From CAVXAE01 sp044225565 (GTDB lineage Bacteria > Pseudomonadota > Gammaproteobacteria > Steroidobacterales > Steroidobacteraceae), in NCBI GenBank assembly GCA_044225565.1, contig JBGAIL010000026.1, forward strand, positions 1 through 35,332: a DNA stretch of 35,332 bases, in the 5' to 3' direction. The translations under genes and the position numbers were made by a program. A model generated the notes under the pieces. The model had not been told where the DNA came from and ran no database searches. It saw only the letters and a list, made by a program, of their open reading frames with translations. This document shows, one piece after another, positions 6,948 to 14,640 of the stretch (position 1 is the stretch's first letter; every line of letters begins with the position of its first letter).

Positions 6948-9310
6948 TGCGGATCCATCACCTGCGCACGCGCATCGTCGTGCTGTTCGTCGCGCTGCTG
7001 ACGCTGGTGCAGATCGCCGGCTTCTGGCTCGTGAACGCGGCCAATTCGCGCAACGCGCAGGTGAAGGTCGAAGAAGAGCTCGCGGTCGGCCAGCGCGTGT
7101 TCGAGCGGTTGCTGGCGCAGAACGCCGAGAAGCTCGGCCAGGCCGCCCGGGTGCTCGCCGCGGACTTTCCGTTTCGCGAAGCGGTAGCCACTCACGACGT
7201 CGGTACGCTGGCTTCCGTGCTCACGAACCACGGCGCACGCATCGATGCCGACGCGATGCTGTTCGTGGACCTCGACGGCAAGGTGGTCGCCGACACCCTG
7301 CGGCCGGATGCCGCGCAACGTGCCTTCGAATACCCCGCTCTGCTCACGACTCATGCGGACGAAGACACCGGCCTTCAGATGCTCGACGGGCACGCCTTCC
7401 AGGTGGTGGCGGTGCCCGTAATGGCACCCTTGCCGATCGGCTGGGTGGTCGTGGGTTACGCCGTCGACGACGACCTGGCCCGCGACCTGCGCAACCTCAC
7501 CACCCTGGAGGTCTCGTTCTTCCGCCACGACGAGGCCCGCGGCTGGCAGGCGCTCGCCTCCACGCTGGACCCGGTCGACCAAAGCCAGCTGACGCTCGCG
7601 ATGCCGCACTGGTCTCGCGCCACTGCGACGCATCTCGTGAGCATCTCCGGAGACGACCATCAGGCGCGCGTCATTCCTCTGAGCGGCAGTGCCGACTCGC
7701 ACATCGTCGCAGTGCTGCACCGCTCGCTTGCCGGCGCGCTGGCCGCTTTCGAGCGGCTGCGCAACACTCTCATCGTGCTCGCCCTGGTGAGCCTGCTCAT
7801 CTCCATCGGGGCCAGCGTGACCATCGCGCTGAGCATCACGCGGCCGTTGAGCTCGCTCGCCGAGCAGGCGCACCGCATCGAGCAGGGTGACTACGCGAAC
7901 ACGGTGATCATCGAGCGTGCGGACGAGATCGGCGTGCTCGCCTCCAGCCTCAACCACATGCGCGCGGGCATCAAGGACCGCGAGCACCGCATCCTCAAGC
8001 TCGCGTACCAGGACCCGCTCACCGATCTCGCCAACCGCTCGAAGTTCTCGGAGCGGCTCGAGGAGGCCATCGGGCTCGCGGGGGTCACGAAGAAACGCCT
8101 GTCGATCCTCATGATGGACCTGGATCGGTTCAAATACGTGAACGACACGCTCGGCCACAGCGTGGGCGACCACGTGCTGCGCGAAGTGGGCGAGCGCCTG
8201 CTCGGCATCGTGAGCTCATCGGAATGCGTGGCACGCCTGGGCGGCGACGAGTTCGCGATCCTCCTGCAATCGCAGGATCGCCCGGTCGCCGAGCTCGCGC
8301 GCCAGATCATCGACACGCTCGAGGAGCCGATCTACTTCAAGGGCCAGCCGCTGGACGTCGGCACCAGCATCGGCATCGCGCACCATCCGGAGCACGGCCA
8401 CGACGCGCAGACGCTCGTGCGCAACGCCGACATCGCGATGTACGTGGCGAAGCGCAACAAGACGGGCTTCGCCGTCTACGATCCCAACTACGACACGAGC
8501 CAGCAGGAGCATCTCTCGCTGCTCGGCGAGCTGCGCCGCGCGGTGGAGCGCGACGAGTTGCGGCTCTACTACCAGCCGAAGGTCTCGCTGAGCTCGCAGA
8601 ACGTGAGCGCGGTAGAAGCGCTGCTGCGGTGGCAGCATCCGCAGCGCGGCGTGGTGAGCCCCGCCCTGTTCATTCCGTTCGCCGAGCACACGGGCTACAT
8701 CAAGGTGCTGACCCGATGGGTGCTGCGGGAAGCCATCCGCCAATGCGGCGCATGGCTGAAGCAGGGCCTGCGCCTGCAGGTGTCCGTGAACATCTCGGCT
8801 CGCGACCTGATGAACCGCGAGCTGCCGGACATGATCTCCGCGCTTCTGGCCGAGAACGGCGTGCCGTCCTCGCTGCTGTGCCTGGAGATCACCGAGAGCG
8901 GCTTCATGGACGACCCGGCGCACGCGCAGAAAGTGCTGGAGCGGCTGTCGGCACTCGGCCTGAAGCTCTCGATCGACGACTACGGCACGGGCTACTCATC
9001 GCTCTCCTACATCATGAAGCTGCCGGTGCAGGAGCTGAAGATCGACCAGTCGTTCATCCGGCACATGGTGGGTAATGAAGACATCTCCACCATCGTGCGC
9101 TCCACCATCGAGCTCGGGCACAACCTGGGACTGAAGGTGGTCGCCGAAGGCGTCGAGAACGCGGCCGGCTGGACGATGCTGCAGACGCTAGGCTGCGACG
9201 ACGCCCAGGGCTACTACATGAGCCCGCCGCTGGATGCGCAAGCGCTGGCCAGCTGGATGAGCGAACGTCACGCCGCGAGCGCCAGCGGCTGCGGCTTCGC
9301 CACCGCGTAA
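6944..9310 (+). CDS. membrane sensor GGDEF-EAL protein (c-di-GMP turnover)
   Basis: The 788-residue inner-membrane protein has TM1 at residues 9-31, a periplasmic sensor (about 32-272; FVDLDGKVVADTL near 107-119 is Cache-like), TM2 at 275-297 and HAMP at 298-347. A GGDEF domain (motif Gly433-Phe437) and an EAL domain (motif Glu558-Leu560) follow. EAL catalytic motifs EITES, DDYGTGYSS and AEGVE are present, so phosphodiesterase activity is likely. GGDEF is canonical, so cyclase activity is also possible. The usual RxxD product-inhibition site is absent: its place holds SSSE (424-427). The ATG overlaps the stop of the cupredoxin gene (ATGA). The 3' end overlaps the opposing GGDEF-EAL gene by 43 bp. 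Context suggests that the globin or cupredoxin supplies its signal. Confidence 0.95.
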   Translation: MMRIHHLRTRIVVLFVALLTLVQIAGFWLVNAANSRNAQVKVEEELAVGQRVFERLLAQNAEKLGQAARVLAADFPFREAVATHDVGTLASVLTNHGARIDADAMLFVDLDGKVVADTLRPDAAQRAFEYPALLTTHADEDTGLQMLDGHAFQVVAVPVMAPLPIGWVVVGYAVDDDLARDLRNLTTLEVSFFRHDEARGWQALASTLDPVDQSQLTLAMPHWSRATATHLVSISGDDHQARVIPLSGSADSHIVAVLHRSLAGALAAFERLRNTLIVLALVSLLISIGASVTIALSITRPLSSLAEQAHRIEQGDYANTVIIERADEIGVLASSLNHMRAGIKDREHRILKLAYQDPLTDLANRSKFSERLEEAIGLAGVTKKRLSILMMDLDRFKYVNDTLGHSVGDHVLREVGERLLGIVSSSECVARLGGDEFAILLQSQDRPVAELARQIIDTLEEPIYFKGQPLDVGTSIGIAHHPEHGHDAQTLVRNADIAMYVAKRNKTGFAVYDPNYDTSQQEHLSLLGELRRAVERDELRLYYQPKVSLSSQNVSAVEALLRWQHPQRGVVSPALFIPFAEHTGYIKVLTRWVLREAIRQCGAWLKQGLRLQVSVNISARDLMNRELPDMISALLAENGVPSSLLCLEITESGFMDDPAHAQKVLERLSALGLKLSIDDYGTGYSSLSYIMKLPVQELKIDQSFIRHMVGNEDISTIVRSTIELGHNLGLKVVAEGVENAAGWTMLQTLGCDDAQGYYMSPPLDAQALASWMSERHAASASGCGFATA

Positions 9311-11598
9311 CCCTGCACGTAGTCCACGCCCATGCGGCGGGCCGCATCGAGCGCGGCGCCATCCTCGAGCTGCTCCGCGATCACCTTGAAATTGAGCGTG
9401 CGCGCGAGCTTGATCATCGCGGTCACCATCGCCTGGTTCACGGTGTCGCGGGCCAGGTTGCGGGTGAAGGAGCCGTCGATCTTGAGGAAGTCCATCGGCA
9501 GGTTCTTCAGGTTCGAGAACGAGCCCATGCCCGAGCCGAAGTCGTCGAGCGCGAACTGGCAGCCCATGCCGTGCAGCACGCCCACGAAACGGCGCGCGTG
9601 GTCCATGTTGGCGATGACCGCGCTCTCGGCGATCTCGAAGCACACCTGCGCGGGATTGGCGCCGGTGCTGTCCAGGCACTCCACGACGAACTCGGGGAAC
9701 TGCGTGTCCGCCAGCGTCTGGCCGGAAATGTTGATGGCGACGCTGCGGTTCTCCGGCACCTGGATGGCACCGCGACCGAGCGCGGCGAGGGTGGTCTGCA
9801 CCACCCACCGGTCCACCAGGCCCATGAGGCGATAGCGCTCCGCCGCGCGGATGAACTCCGCGGGATGCATCTCGTTGCCGGTCTCGTCCCGCATGCGCAC
9901 GAGCAACTCCATGGCAGGGCCACCGCCTTCGTCGCCGAACGCAGGCGCGATGGTCTGGCAATAGAGCTGGAAGCGATTCTCCTTGAGCGCGCCCTGCAGC
10001 TTCTGCAGCCACTGGATCTCGCCGTTGTGGCGCGCCAGTGCCTCGTCGCGCGCCGAGTAGACGACCACGTTGCCGCTGCCCTGCTTTTTGGCGACGTAGC
10101 ACGCGGAATCGGCCGCGGTGAGCAGCTCTTCGAGCGAGCCGCTCTCGCGCGAGATCTCCACGAGCCCGACGGAGACTCCGATGTTGAAGATCTTGTCCTT
10201 CCAGACGAAGCGGTACTCGCTCACCGAACGGCATACGTCGTCCGCGATCTGGCGGGCCTTCTCGAGCGGACAGCCGATGAGCAACAGGCCGAACTCGTCG
10301 CCACCGAGGCGCGCGACCGTGTCACTGTCACGCAGCGCATCGCGCAGCAGCTTCGCGACTTCGCGCAGCATGTTGTCACCGGCGAGATGGCCGCTGGTGT
10401 CGTTCACCACCTTGAAGTGGTCGAGGTCGAGATAGCAGAGCACGTGGTGCCCGTCGCCGCGATGGCCGCCAGCGATGGCCTCTTCCAGCCGCCGTTCGAA
10501 CTCGCGGCGGTTCACCAGGCCCGTGAGCGCATCGTGCGCTGCCTGATAGGACATCTGCCGCGCAAGGCCGCGCAGCTCCGTGACGTCGTGCATCAGCACG
10601 ACGGCGCCGGTGACTTCGTTGGAAGCATTGCGGATGGGCGAGGCGGAGAGCTCGATGGAGCGCTCGTTCTCGTTCGCGCGCGCCACGAGCAGAGCGCGGC
10701 GGCTGAGATTCACCGGCGCGCCGCTGCTCAACGCCTGCTTCACGGGATCGTTGAGCACGCGCCGCTCGGTCTCGTCCACCAGCCCCACCACCTCGTCCAG
10801 CGTGCGCCCGATGGCGTCGGAAGCGAGGGTGCCGGTGAGTCGCTCGGTGGCCGCATTGAGATACGTGATGCGCCCTTCGAGGTCGGTGGCGATGATCGCT
10901 TCCGCGAGCGAATCCAGCGCATAAAGATGCGCGGGCGACGCCGAGGCGGCAGCCGCTGCTTCGGCGGGCAGCAGCTTGAGGGCCGGCACGGTCTGGGTGG
11001 GAATGATCTCCACGCCCGTGACGAGCAGCGCCGGCTCGCCCTCGTAGTCGATGACCGAGGAGGTGATCTCGAGGCGGCTCGCCTGCCCCTGGGCGCCCAC
11101 CATCTCGATCTCGTAGCGCTCGGCGGCGGGCTCGCCCGCGAGGCGACGACGGATGTTCTCCGTGACCAGCTCCGAGTATTCCGGCGGCACGAGGTCGCCG
11201 AGGCGGCGGCCGACGAGCTCGGCGCGGTCGACACCGAGGAGGCTCGCGAACTGGCGGTTCGCATGCAGGATGCCGTCCCGGTGGACGACGACCGCCTCGT
11301 GGATGCGGTCGCCGAGCTCCGCAAACAATTTGGGCGAGCCGGAGGTCGCGCCTGCGCGCTCCCCGTTGCCGCTGGCGCGCGTCAGCAGATGGTTGATGGC
11401 GGTGCCGATCGCCGAGATCTCGGGATGATCGGTGTGCAGCTCGATGCGACCGCCCAGCCGGCCGCCGATGGCGATGCGCCGCAGCTGCTGCGACAGCTCT
11501 TCCACGCCCCGCAGCTCACGCCGCTGCAGGCCATAGAGCACGAGAAGAAGGGTCGCGACGAGGCCGAGCAGAAGGCACAATAGCCCGAGGATGGACAT
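9268..11598 (-). CDS. PAS-PAS-GGDEF-EAL protein (c-di-GMP turnover)
   Basis: The 776-residue protein has one N-terminal membrane anchor (residues 3-24), a short HAMP-like juxtamembrane stretch (30-75), two PAS domains (about 92-200 and 222-345), GGDEF (motif Gly432-Phe436) and a C-terminal EAL-type domain. An inhibitory RxxD site is intact (Arg423-Asp426), unlike in the neighbouring protein. The EAL signature reads MEL (563-565), keeping the catalytic Glu. FEIAES, DDFGSG and LKIDG are conserved, while the usual AEGVE reads AEQLED. Phosphodiesterase activity is therefore plausible but less certain than in the neighbour. It is convergent with the globin-operon GGDEF-EAL gene and divergent from the pcm-like gene. 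No strong ribosome-binding site precedes its ATG. Confidence 0.94.
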   Translation of the reverse strand: MSILGLLCLLLGLVATLLLVLYGLQRRELRGVEELSQQLRRIAIGGRLGGRIELHTDHPEISAIGTAINHLLTRASGNGERAGATSGSPKLFAELGDRIHEAVVVHRDGILHANRQFASLLGVDRAELVGRRLGDLVPPEYSELVTENIRRRLAGEPAAERYEIEMVGAQGQASRLEITSSVIDYEGEPALLVTGVEIIPTQTVPALKLLPAEAAAAASASPAHLYALDSLAEAIIATDLEGRITYLNAATERLTGTLASDAIGRTLDEVVGLVDETERRVLNDPVKQALSSGAPVNLSRRALLVARANENERSIELSASPIRNASNEVTGAVVLMHDVTELRGLARQMSYQAAHDALTGLVNRREFERRLEEAIAGGHRGDGHHVLCYLDLDHFKVVNDTSGHLAGDNMLREVAKLLRDALRDSDTVARLGGDEFGLLLIGCPLEKARQIADDVCRSVSEYRFVWKDKIFNIGVSVGLVEISRESGSLEELLTAADSACYVAKKQGSGNVVVYSARDEALARHNGEIQWLQKLQGALKENRFQLYCQTIAPAFGDEGGGPAMELLVRMRDETGNEMHPAEFIRAAERYRLMGLVDRWVVQTTLAALGRGAIQVPENRSVAINISGQTLADTQFPEFVVECLDSTGANPAQVCFEIAESAVIANMDHARRFVGVLHGMGCQFALDDFGSGMGSFSNLKNLPMDFLKIDGSFTRNLARDTVNQAMVTAMIKLARTLNFKVIAEQLEDGAALDAARRMGVDYVQGYAVAKPQPLALAA

Positions 11599-11658
11599 GA
11601 ACTTTTCGCTGGCCCCGTTTTAGTACGCGCTTACTCCGGACGGTCTTGTGGACGTTTG

Positions 11659-11682
11659 TGCGCCCGGAACGCTGTGGGCGCA
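11659..11682. promoter_or_regulatory. inverted repeat in the divergent gap before the pcm-like gene
   Basis: TGCGCCC (11659-11665) and GGGCGCA (11676-11682) form a perfect 7-bp inverted repeat with a ten-base spacer. It lies in the 206-bp gap between the PAS-GGDEF-EAL gene and the pcm-like gene. It could be an operator half-site pair or a leader hairpin; GC-rich repeats of this length also occur by chance. Confidence 0.2.
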
Positions 11683-11804
11683 AGGATAGCTCAGGTCGCG
11701 TTTCATCCCGGGTCGCATTTGACCATATGCCGAGTCGGATGGCTTGGCAGCCGGGGCGAAAATCTTTAACTTCACAGCCCTTTTGCACAGGCAGAATAAG
11801 TCTC

Positions 11805-12449
11805 ATGAACGAAGCACGGGAACAGATGATCGAGCAGCAGGTCCGCGCCTGGCACACGCTCGACGAGGACGTCCTCGCGCTGCTCCGCGCGGTGCCGCGC
11901 GAGCGATTCGTACCCGCGGCGCAGCAATTCCGAGCCTTCGCGGATGCCGAAGTCCCGTTGCCCCGGGGCCAGCACATGCTGCGCCCGAGCGTGGTGGGCC
12001 GGCTCCTGCAGGCGCTCGCGCCGAAGAGCGGCGAGCGGGCGCTCGAGATCGGCGCCGGGTCGGGCTACGTCACGGCTTGCCTTGCAACCGTGTGCCGGCA
12101 AGTGGGTTCTGTGGAGATCTTTCCCGAACTGGCCGACCTTGCCCGTGCGAACCTCTCTTCCTCCGGCATCCGCAATGCCCAGGTCTCCGTGGAAGACGCT
12201 CGAGAGCTCTCCACCTCGGAGCGCTACGAGGTCATCGCGGTCACGGCTTCCCTGCCGGTGTATGACGCCCGGTACCAGGAGCTGCTCGAGGTCGGCGGCC
12301 GCCTGTTCGTGGTCGTGGGCGACGCACCCGTCATGGACGCCCGGCTCGTGCGCCGTATCGGCGCGAACGAGTGGCGGCACGAGAGCCTGTTCGAGACCGT
12401 GGTCGATCCGCTGGTGCACGCGACGCGCCCCGAAGCCTTTTCCTTTTAA
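11805..12449 (+). CDS. protein-L-isoaspartate O-methyltransferase-family protein
   Basis: The 214-residue SAM-dependent methyltransferase is of the PIMT family. PRERFVPAA (31-39) and the SAM-binding motif LEIGAGSGYVTACLA (80-94) are clear, with VGSVEIFPELADLAR following as motif post-I. The segment that is usually GQTISQP in true PIMTs reads RGQHMLRPSVV (54-64), so the isoaspartyl-binding loop is altered and repair activity is uncertain. The ATG at 11805 matches where family homology begins; a longer frame upstream adds a low-complexity extension. It lies 29 bp before tolC on the same strand, a pairing I recall from Xanthomonas relatives, where a PIMT paralogue travels with tolC. Confidence 0.86.
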   Translation: MNEAREQMIEQQVRAWHTLDEDVLALLRAVPRERFVPAAQQFRAFADAEVPLPRGQHMLRPSVVGRLLQALAPKSGERALEIGAGSGYVTACLATVCRQVGSVEIFPELADLARANLSSSGIRNAQVSVEDARELSTSERYEVIAVTASLPVYDARYQELLEVGGRLFVVVGDAPVMDARLVRRIGANEWRHESLFETVVDPLVHATRPEAFSF

Positions 12450-12478
12450 GACAAGTATCTGATTTCAAAGGCGGAAAA

Positions 12479-13927
12479 ATGAAATCTGCATGGGCCGGCC
12501 TGTTCCTGTCGATCACTTTCGCCGGCGCCGCCGGCGCCGAAGACCTGTTGAGCGTCTACAAGGACGCGCTGGCCGGCGATCCCCAGATCCGCGAAGCGGA
12601 CGCCAACCGCCGCGCGAGCCGTGAGGCGCGCCCGCAAGCGTGGGCGTCGCTGTTGCCCCAGATCAACGCTACCGGCCAGCTCACCCGCGTGGAGTCGGAT
12701 TCGACGACGCCGACCTATGTGGACGCAGGCGGCGGCGAGCTCATCCTCGTGCCCCGCAAGAGCACCAGCGACATCACCGGCTACAGCCTCGAGCTGCGGC
12801 AGAACCTGTTCTCCTGGCAGAACTGGATGATGCTGCGCCGCGCCGGCAAGGAAGTGGCGCAGGCCGAAGCGGATTACCAGGCCGCCCAGCAGAATCTCGT
12901 GCTGCGCGTGGCGCAGCGCTATTTCGCGGTGCTGTCGGCCCAGAACCTGGTCGATGCGCAATCCGCAGCGCTGGAGGCCATCTCGCGCCAGTTCGACCAG
13001 GCGAACAAGCGCTTCGAGGTCGGGCTCATAGCGGTGACGGACGTGCAGGAGGCCAAGGCGGCGCGGGATAGCGCGGCGGCCGCCGTCATCGCTGCGAAGC
13101 GCCAGCTCGCCACGGCGCAGCAGCTGCTGCGCGAGTACACGAACCGCGAATACCCGGCGCTGGCCAAGCCCGCCGAGAGCATGCCGCTCGCCACGCCAGC
13201 CCCGGCGGACATGGAGAAGTGGGTCGAGCTCTCGATGAACCAGAACCTGGCGCTGATCTCGAGCCGGCTCGCGGCGGACATCGCGCGCGCCGACGTCAAC
13301 GTGGCCCGCGGCGGCCACCTGCCCACCCTCGATTTCATCGGCTCTCGCCAGGACCTGGACACGGACGTGGACACCGACATCGGCCGCGGGCCGATCAAGT
13401 TCTCCACCGACGACACGACGGACACCTACGGCCTGCAGATCACGGTGCCCATCTTCAGCGGGGGCCGCACGCAGTCCGTGGTCCGGCAGACCCAATATCT
13501 CTGGATCGCCGCGAAAGAGCGTGTCACACGCGTGTCGCGGGAGACTGAGCGCTCCGCCCGGGATGCCTACCTCGGCGTGATCAGCGAGATGTCGCGGGTG
13601 AGCGCGCTCCAGCAGGCGCTCGCCTCCAGCGAGACGGCGCTCAAGGCCACCGAGGCGGGTTATGAAGTGGGCACGCGAACCGCGGTGGACGTGCTCACCT
13701 CGCGGCAGCAACTGGTGCAGGCGCAGACCAACTATGCGGACAGCCGCTACGACTACATCCTCAACGTCATCCAGCTGCGCCTCGCAGCGGGCAATCTCGA
13801 CGAGCCGACGGTGGCGGAGATCAACCAGTGGTTGAGCGAAGCCGCGCCGACTCCGGGATCCGCGCAGCCTGAGACTCCCGCGCCCACGCCGCAGACGCCC
13901 ACACCGCCGCCGCCTTCGCAGCCCTAG
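12479..13927 (+). CDS. tolC: TolC-family outer-membrane efflux channel
   Basis: The 482-residue product has a signal peptide (cleavage after AGA near residue 20) followed by EDLLSVYKDAL, the classic start of mature TolC proteins. Two OEP repeats follow, with long coiled-coil helices and the typical R-x-A-x-L-P-Q-I pattern around residues 50-60. The second repeat has VARGGHLPTLD and VGTRTAVDVL motifs. Trimers form the outer-membrane exit duct for tripartite efflux pumps and type I secretion. The C-terminus ends in a Pro/Thr-rich tail, a common variable end. AAAGGCGGA (12468-12475 region) precedes the ATG. It follows the methyltransferase closely and ends in a CTAG shared with the convergent tetR gene. 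Confidence 0.95.
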   Translation: MKSAWAGLFLSITFAGAAGAEDLLSVYKDALAGDPQIREADANRRASREARPQAWASLLPQINATGQLTRVESDSTTPTYVDAGGGELILVPRKSTSDITGYSLELRQNLFSWQNWMMLRRAGKEVAQAEADYQAAQQNLVLRVAQRYFAVLSAQNLVDAQSAALEAISRQFDQANKRFEVGLIAVTDVQEAKAARDSAAAAVIAAKRQLATAQQLLREYTNREYPALAKPAESMPLATPAPADMEKWVELSMNQNLALISSRLAADIARADVNVARGGHLPTLDFIGSRQDLDTDVDTDIGRGPIKFSTDDTTDTYGLQITVPIFSGGRTQSVVRQTQYLWIAAKERVTRVSRETERSARDAYLGVISEMSRVSALQQALASSETALKATEAGYEVGTRTAVDVLTSRQQLVQAQTNYADSRYDYILNVIQLRLAAGNLDEPTVAEINQWLSEAAPTPGSAQPETPAPTPQTPTPPPPSQP

Positions 13928-14598
13928 TTGCGTTGCGCACCGCCGGCGGACCCCGTCGGCGAAATCAGCGAGGCCGCCACGGTTTCGCCGAGCTGGGCGA
14001 GGATGGCGCGGGACTGTGAGCCCAGGTGCAGATAAATCCTGCGTGCAGCGAGGCCCGCCAGCGTCAGCACCACGATGTTGCAGCAGGCCAGGCTGCGGGA
14101 TTGCGGAATCCTCGCGTCACGGAAAATGGCGAGCCATACCTGCTCGATCCGCCCGTTGAGCCGCATCAGCGATTCCACCAGCTTGTCGTGGAATGCCCGG
14201 TCGCCACGCGTTCCGCGCACGATCTCCACCATCGCGAAATAGTCGGGCGTGCTGTAGAGGTCCCAGATGAGCCGCACCACGCGATCAACGCGCTCACGCA
14301 GGGGCGCGGCGCTGGCTTCGATCGAGCGGTCCAGACGCTGCAGGAGCTCGTCCGACACACGCGTGGCCACCTGGAGCAACAGTTCGTTCTTGCCGCCGAA
14401 GAGATGCTGCGCCGCGCCCCACGTGACCCCGGAGGCATTCGTGACGTCCCGCGCGCGCAGGCCGGCGTAGCCTTTCTCCTGGATCACGCCGATGACGGCC
14501 TTGATCAGCCGGTCGCGCGTCGCACGCTTTCGCTCTTCCTGAGTGCGGCGCGGCGGCTTGGCAGATGCGGAGCGCTTGCTGCGAGGTGAGGTAGCCAT
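13924..14598 (-). CDS. TetR-family transcriptional regulator
   Basis: The 224-residue protein has a basic N-terminus (residues 1-27) and a TetR helix-turn-helix at about 28-75 (RDRLIKAVIGVIQEKGYAG and the recognition-helix part ASGVTWGAAQHLFGGKNEL). The C-terminal ligand domain is all-helical and divergent, as usual. Its stop codon is the complement of the tolC stop: the two genes share the four bases CTAG. It lies 42 bp downstream of the TonB receptor on the same strand. It could regulate the neighbouring efflux or receptor genes, but no operator palindrome is obvious. I see no good Shine-Dalgarno, so it may be translated by read-through coupling or a short leader. Confidence 0.9.
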   Translation of the reverse strand: MATSPRSKRSASAKPPRRTQEERKRATRDRLIKAVIGVIQEKGYAGLRARDVTNASGVTWGAAQHLFGGKNELLLQVATRVSDELLQRLDRSIEASAAPLRERVDRVVRLIWDLYSTPDYFAMVEIVRGTRGDRAFHDKLVESLMRLNGRIEQVWLAIFRDARIPQSRSLACCNIVVLTLAGLAARRIYLHLGSQSRAILAQLGETVAASLISPTGSAGGAQRN

Positions 14599-14640
14599 GC
14601 CGCGCGCGAGCGTAGCACGCCGCTCACCGCGAAGCGGAGG

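Noticed and set aside
6641..8173. 510-codon minus-strand open frame
   Set aside because: Antisense to the cupredoxin and GGDEF-EAL genes; no ribosome-binding site and no recognisable domain.
9571..11583. 670-codon + strand open frame
   Set aside because: It mirrors the PAS-GGDEF-EAL gene on the minus strand, whose motifs are intact; the antisense product has no family features.
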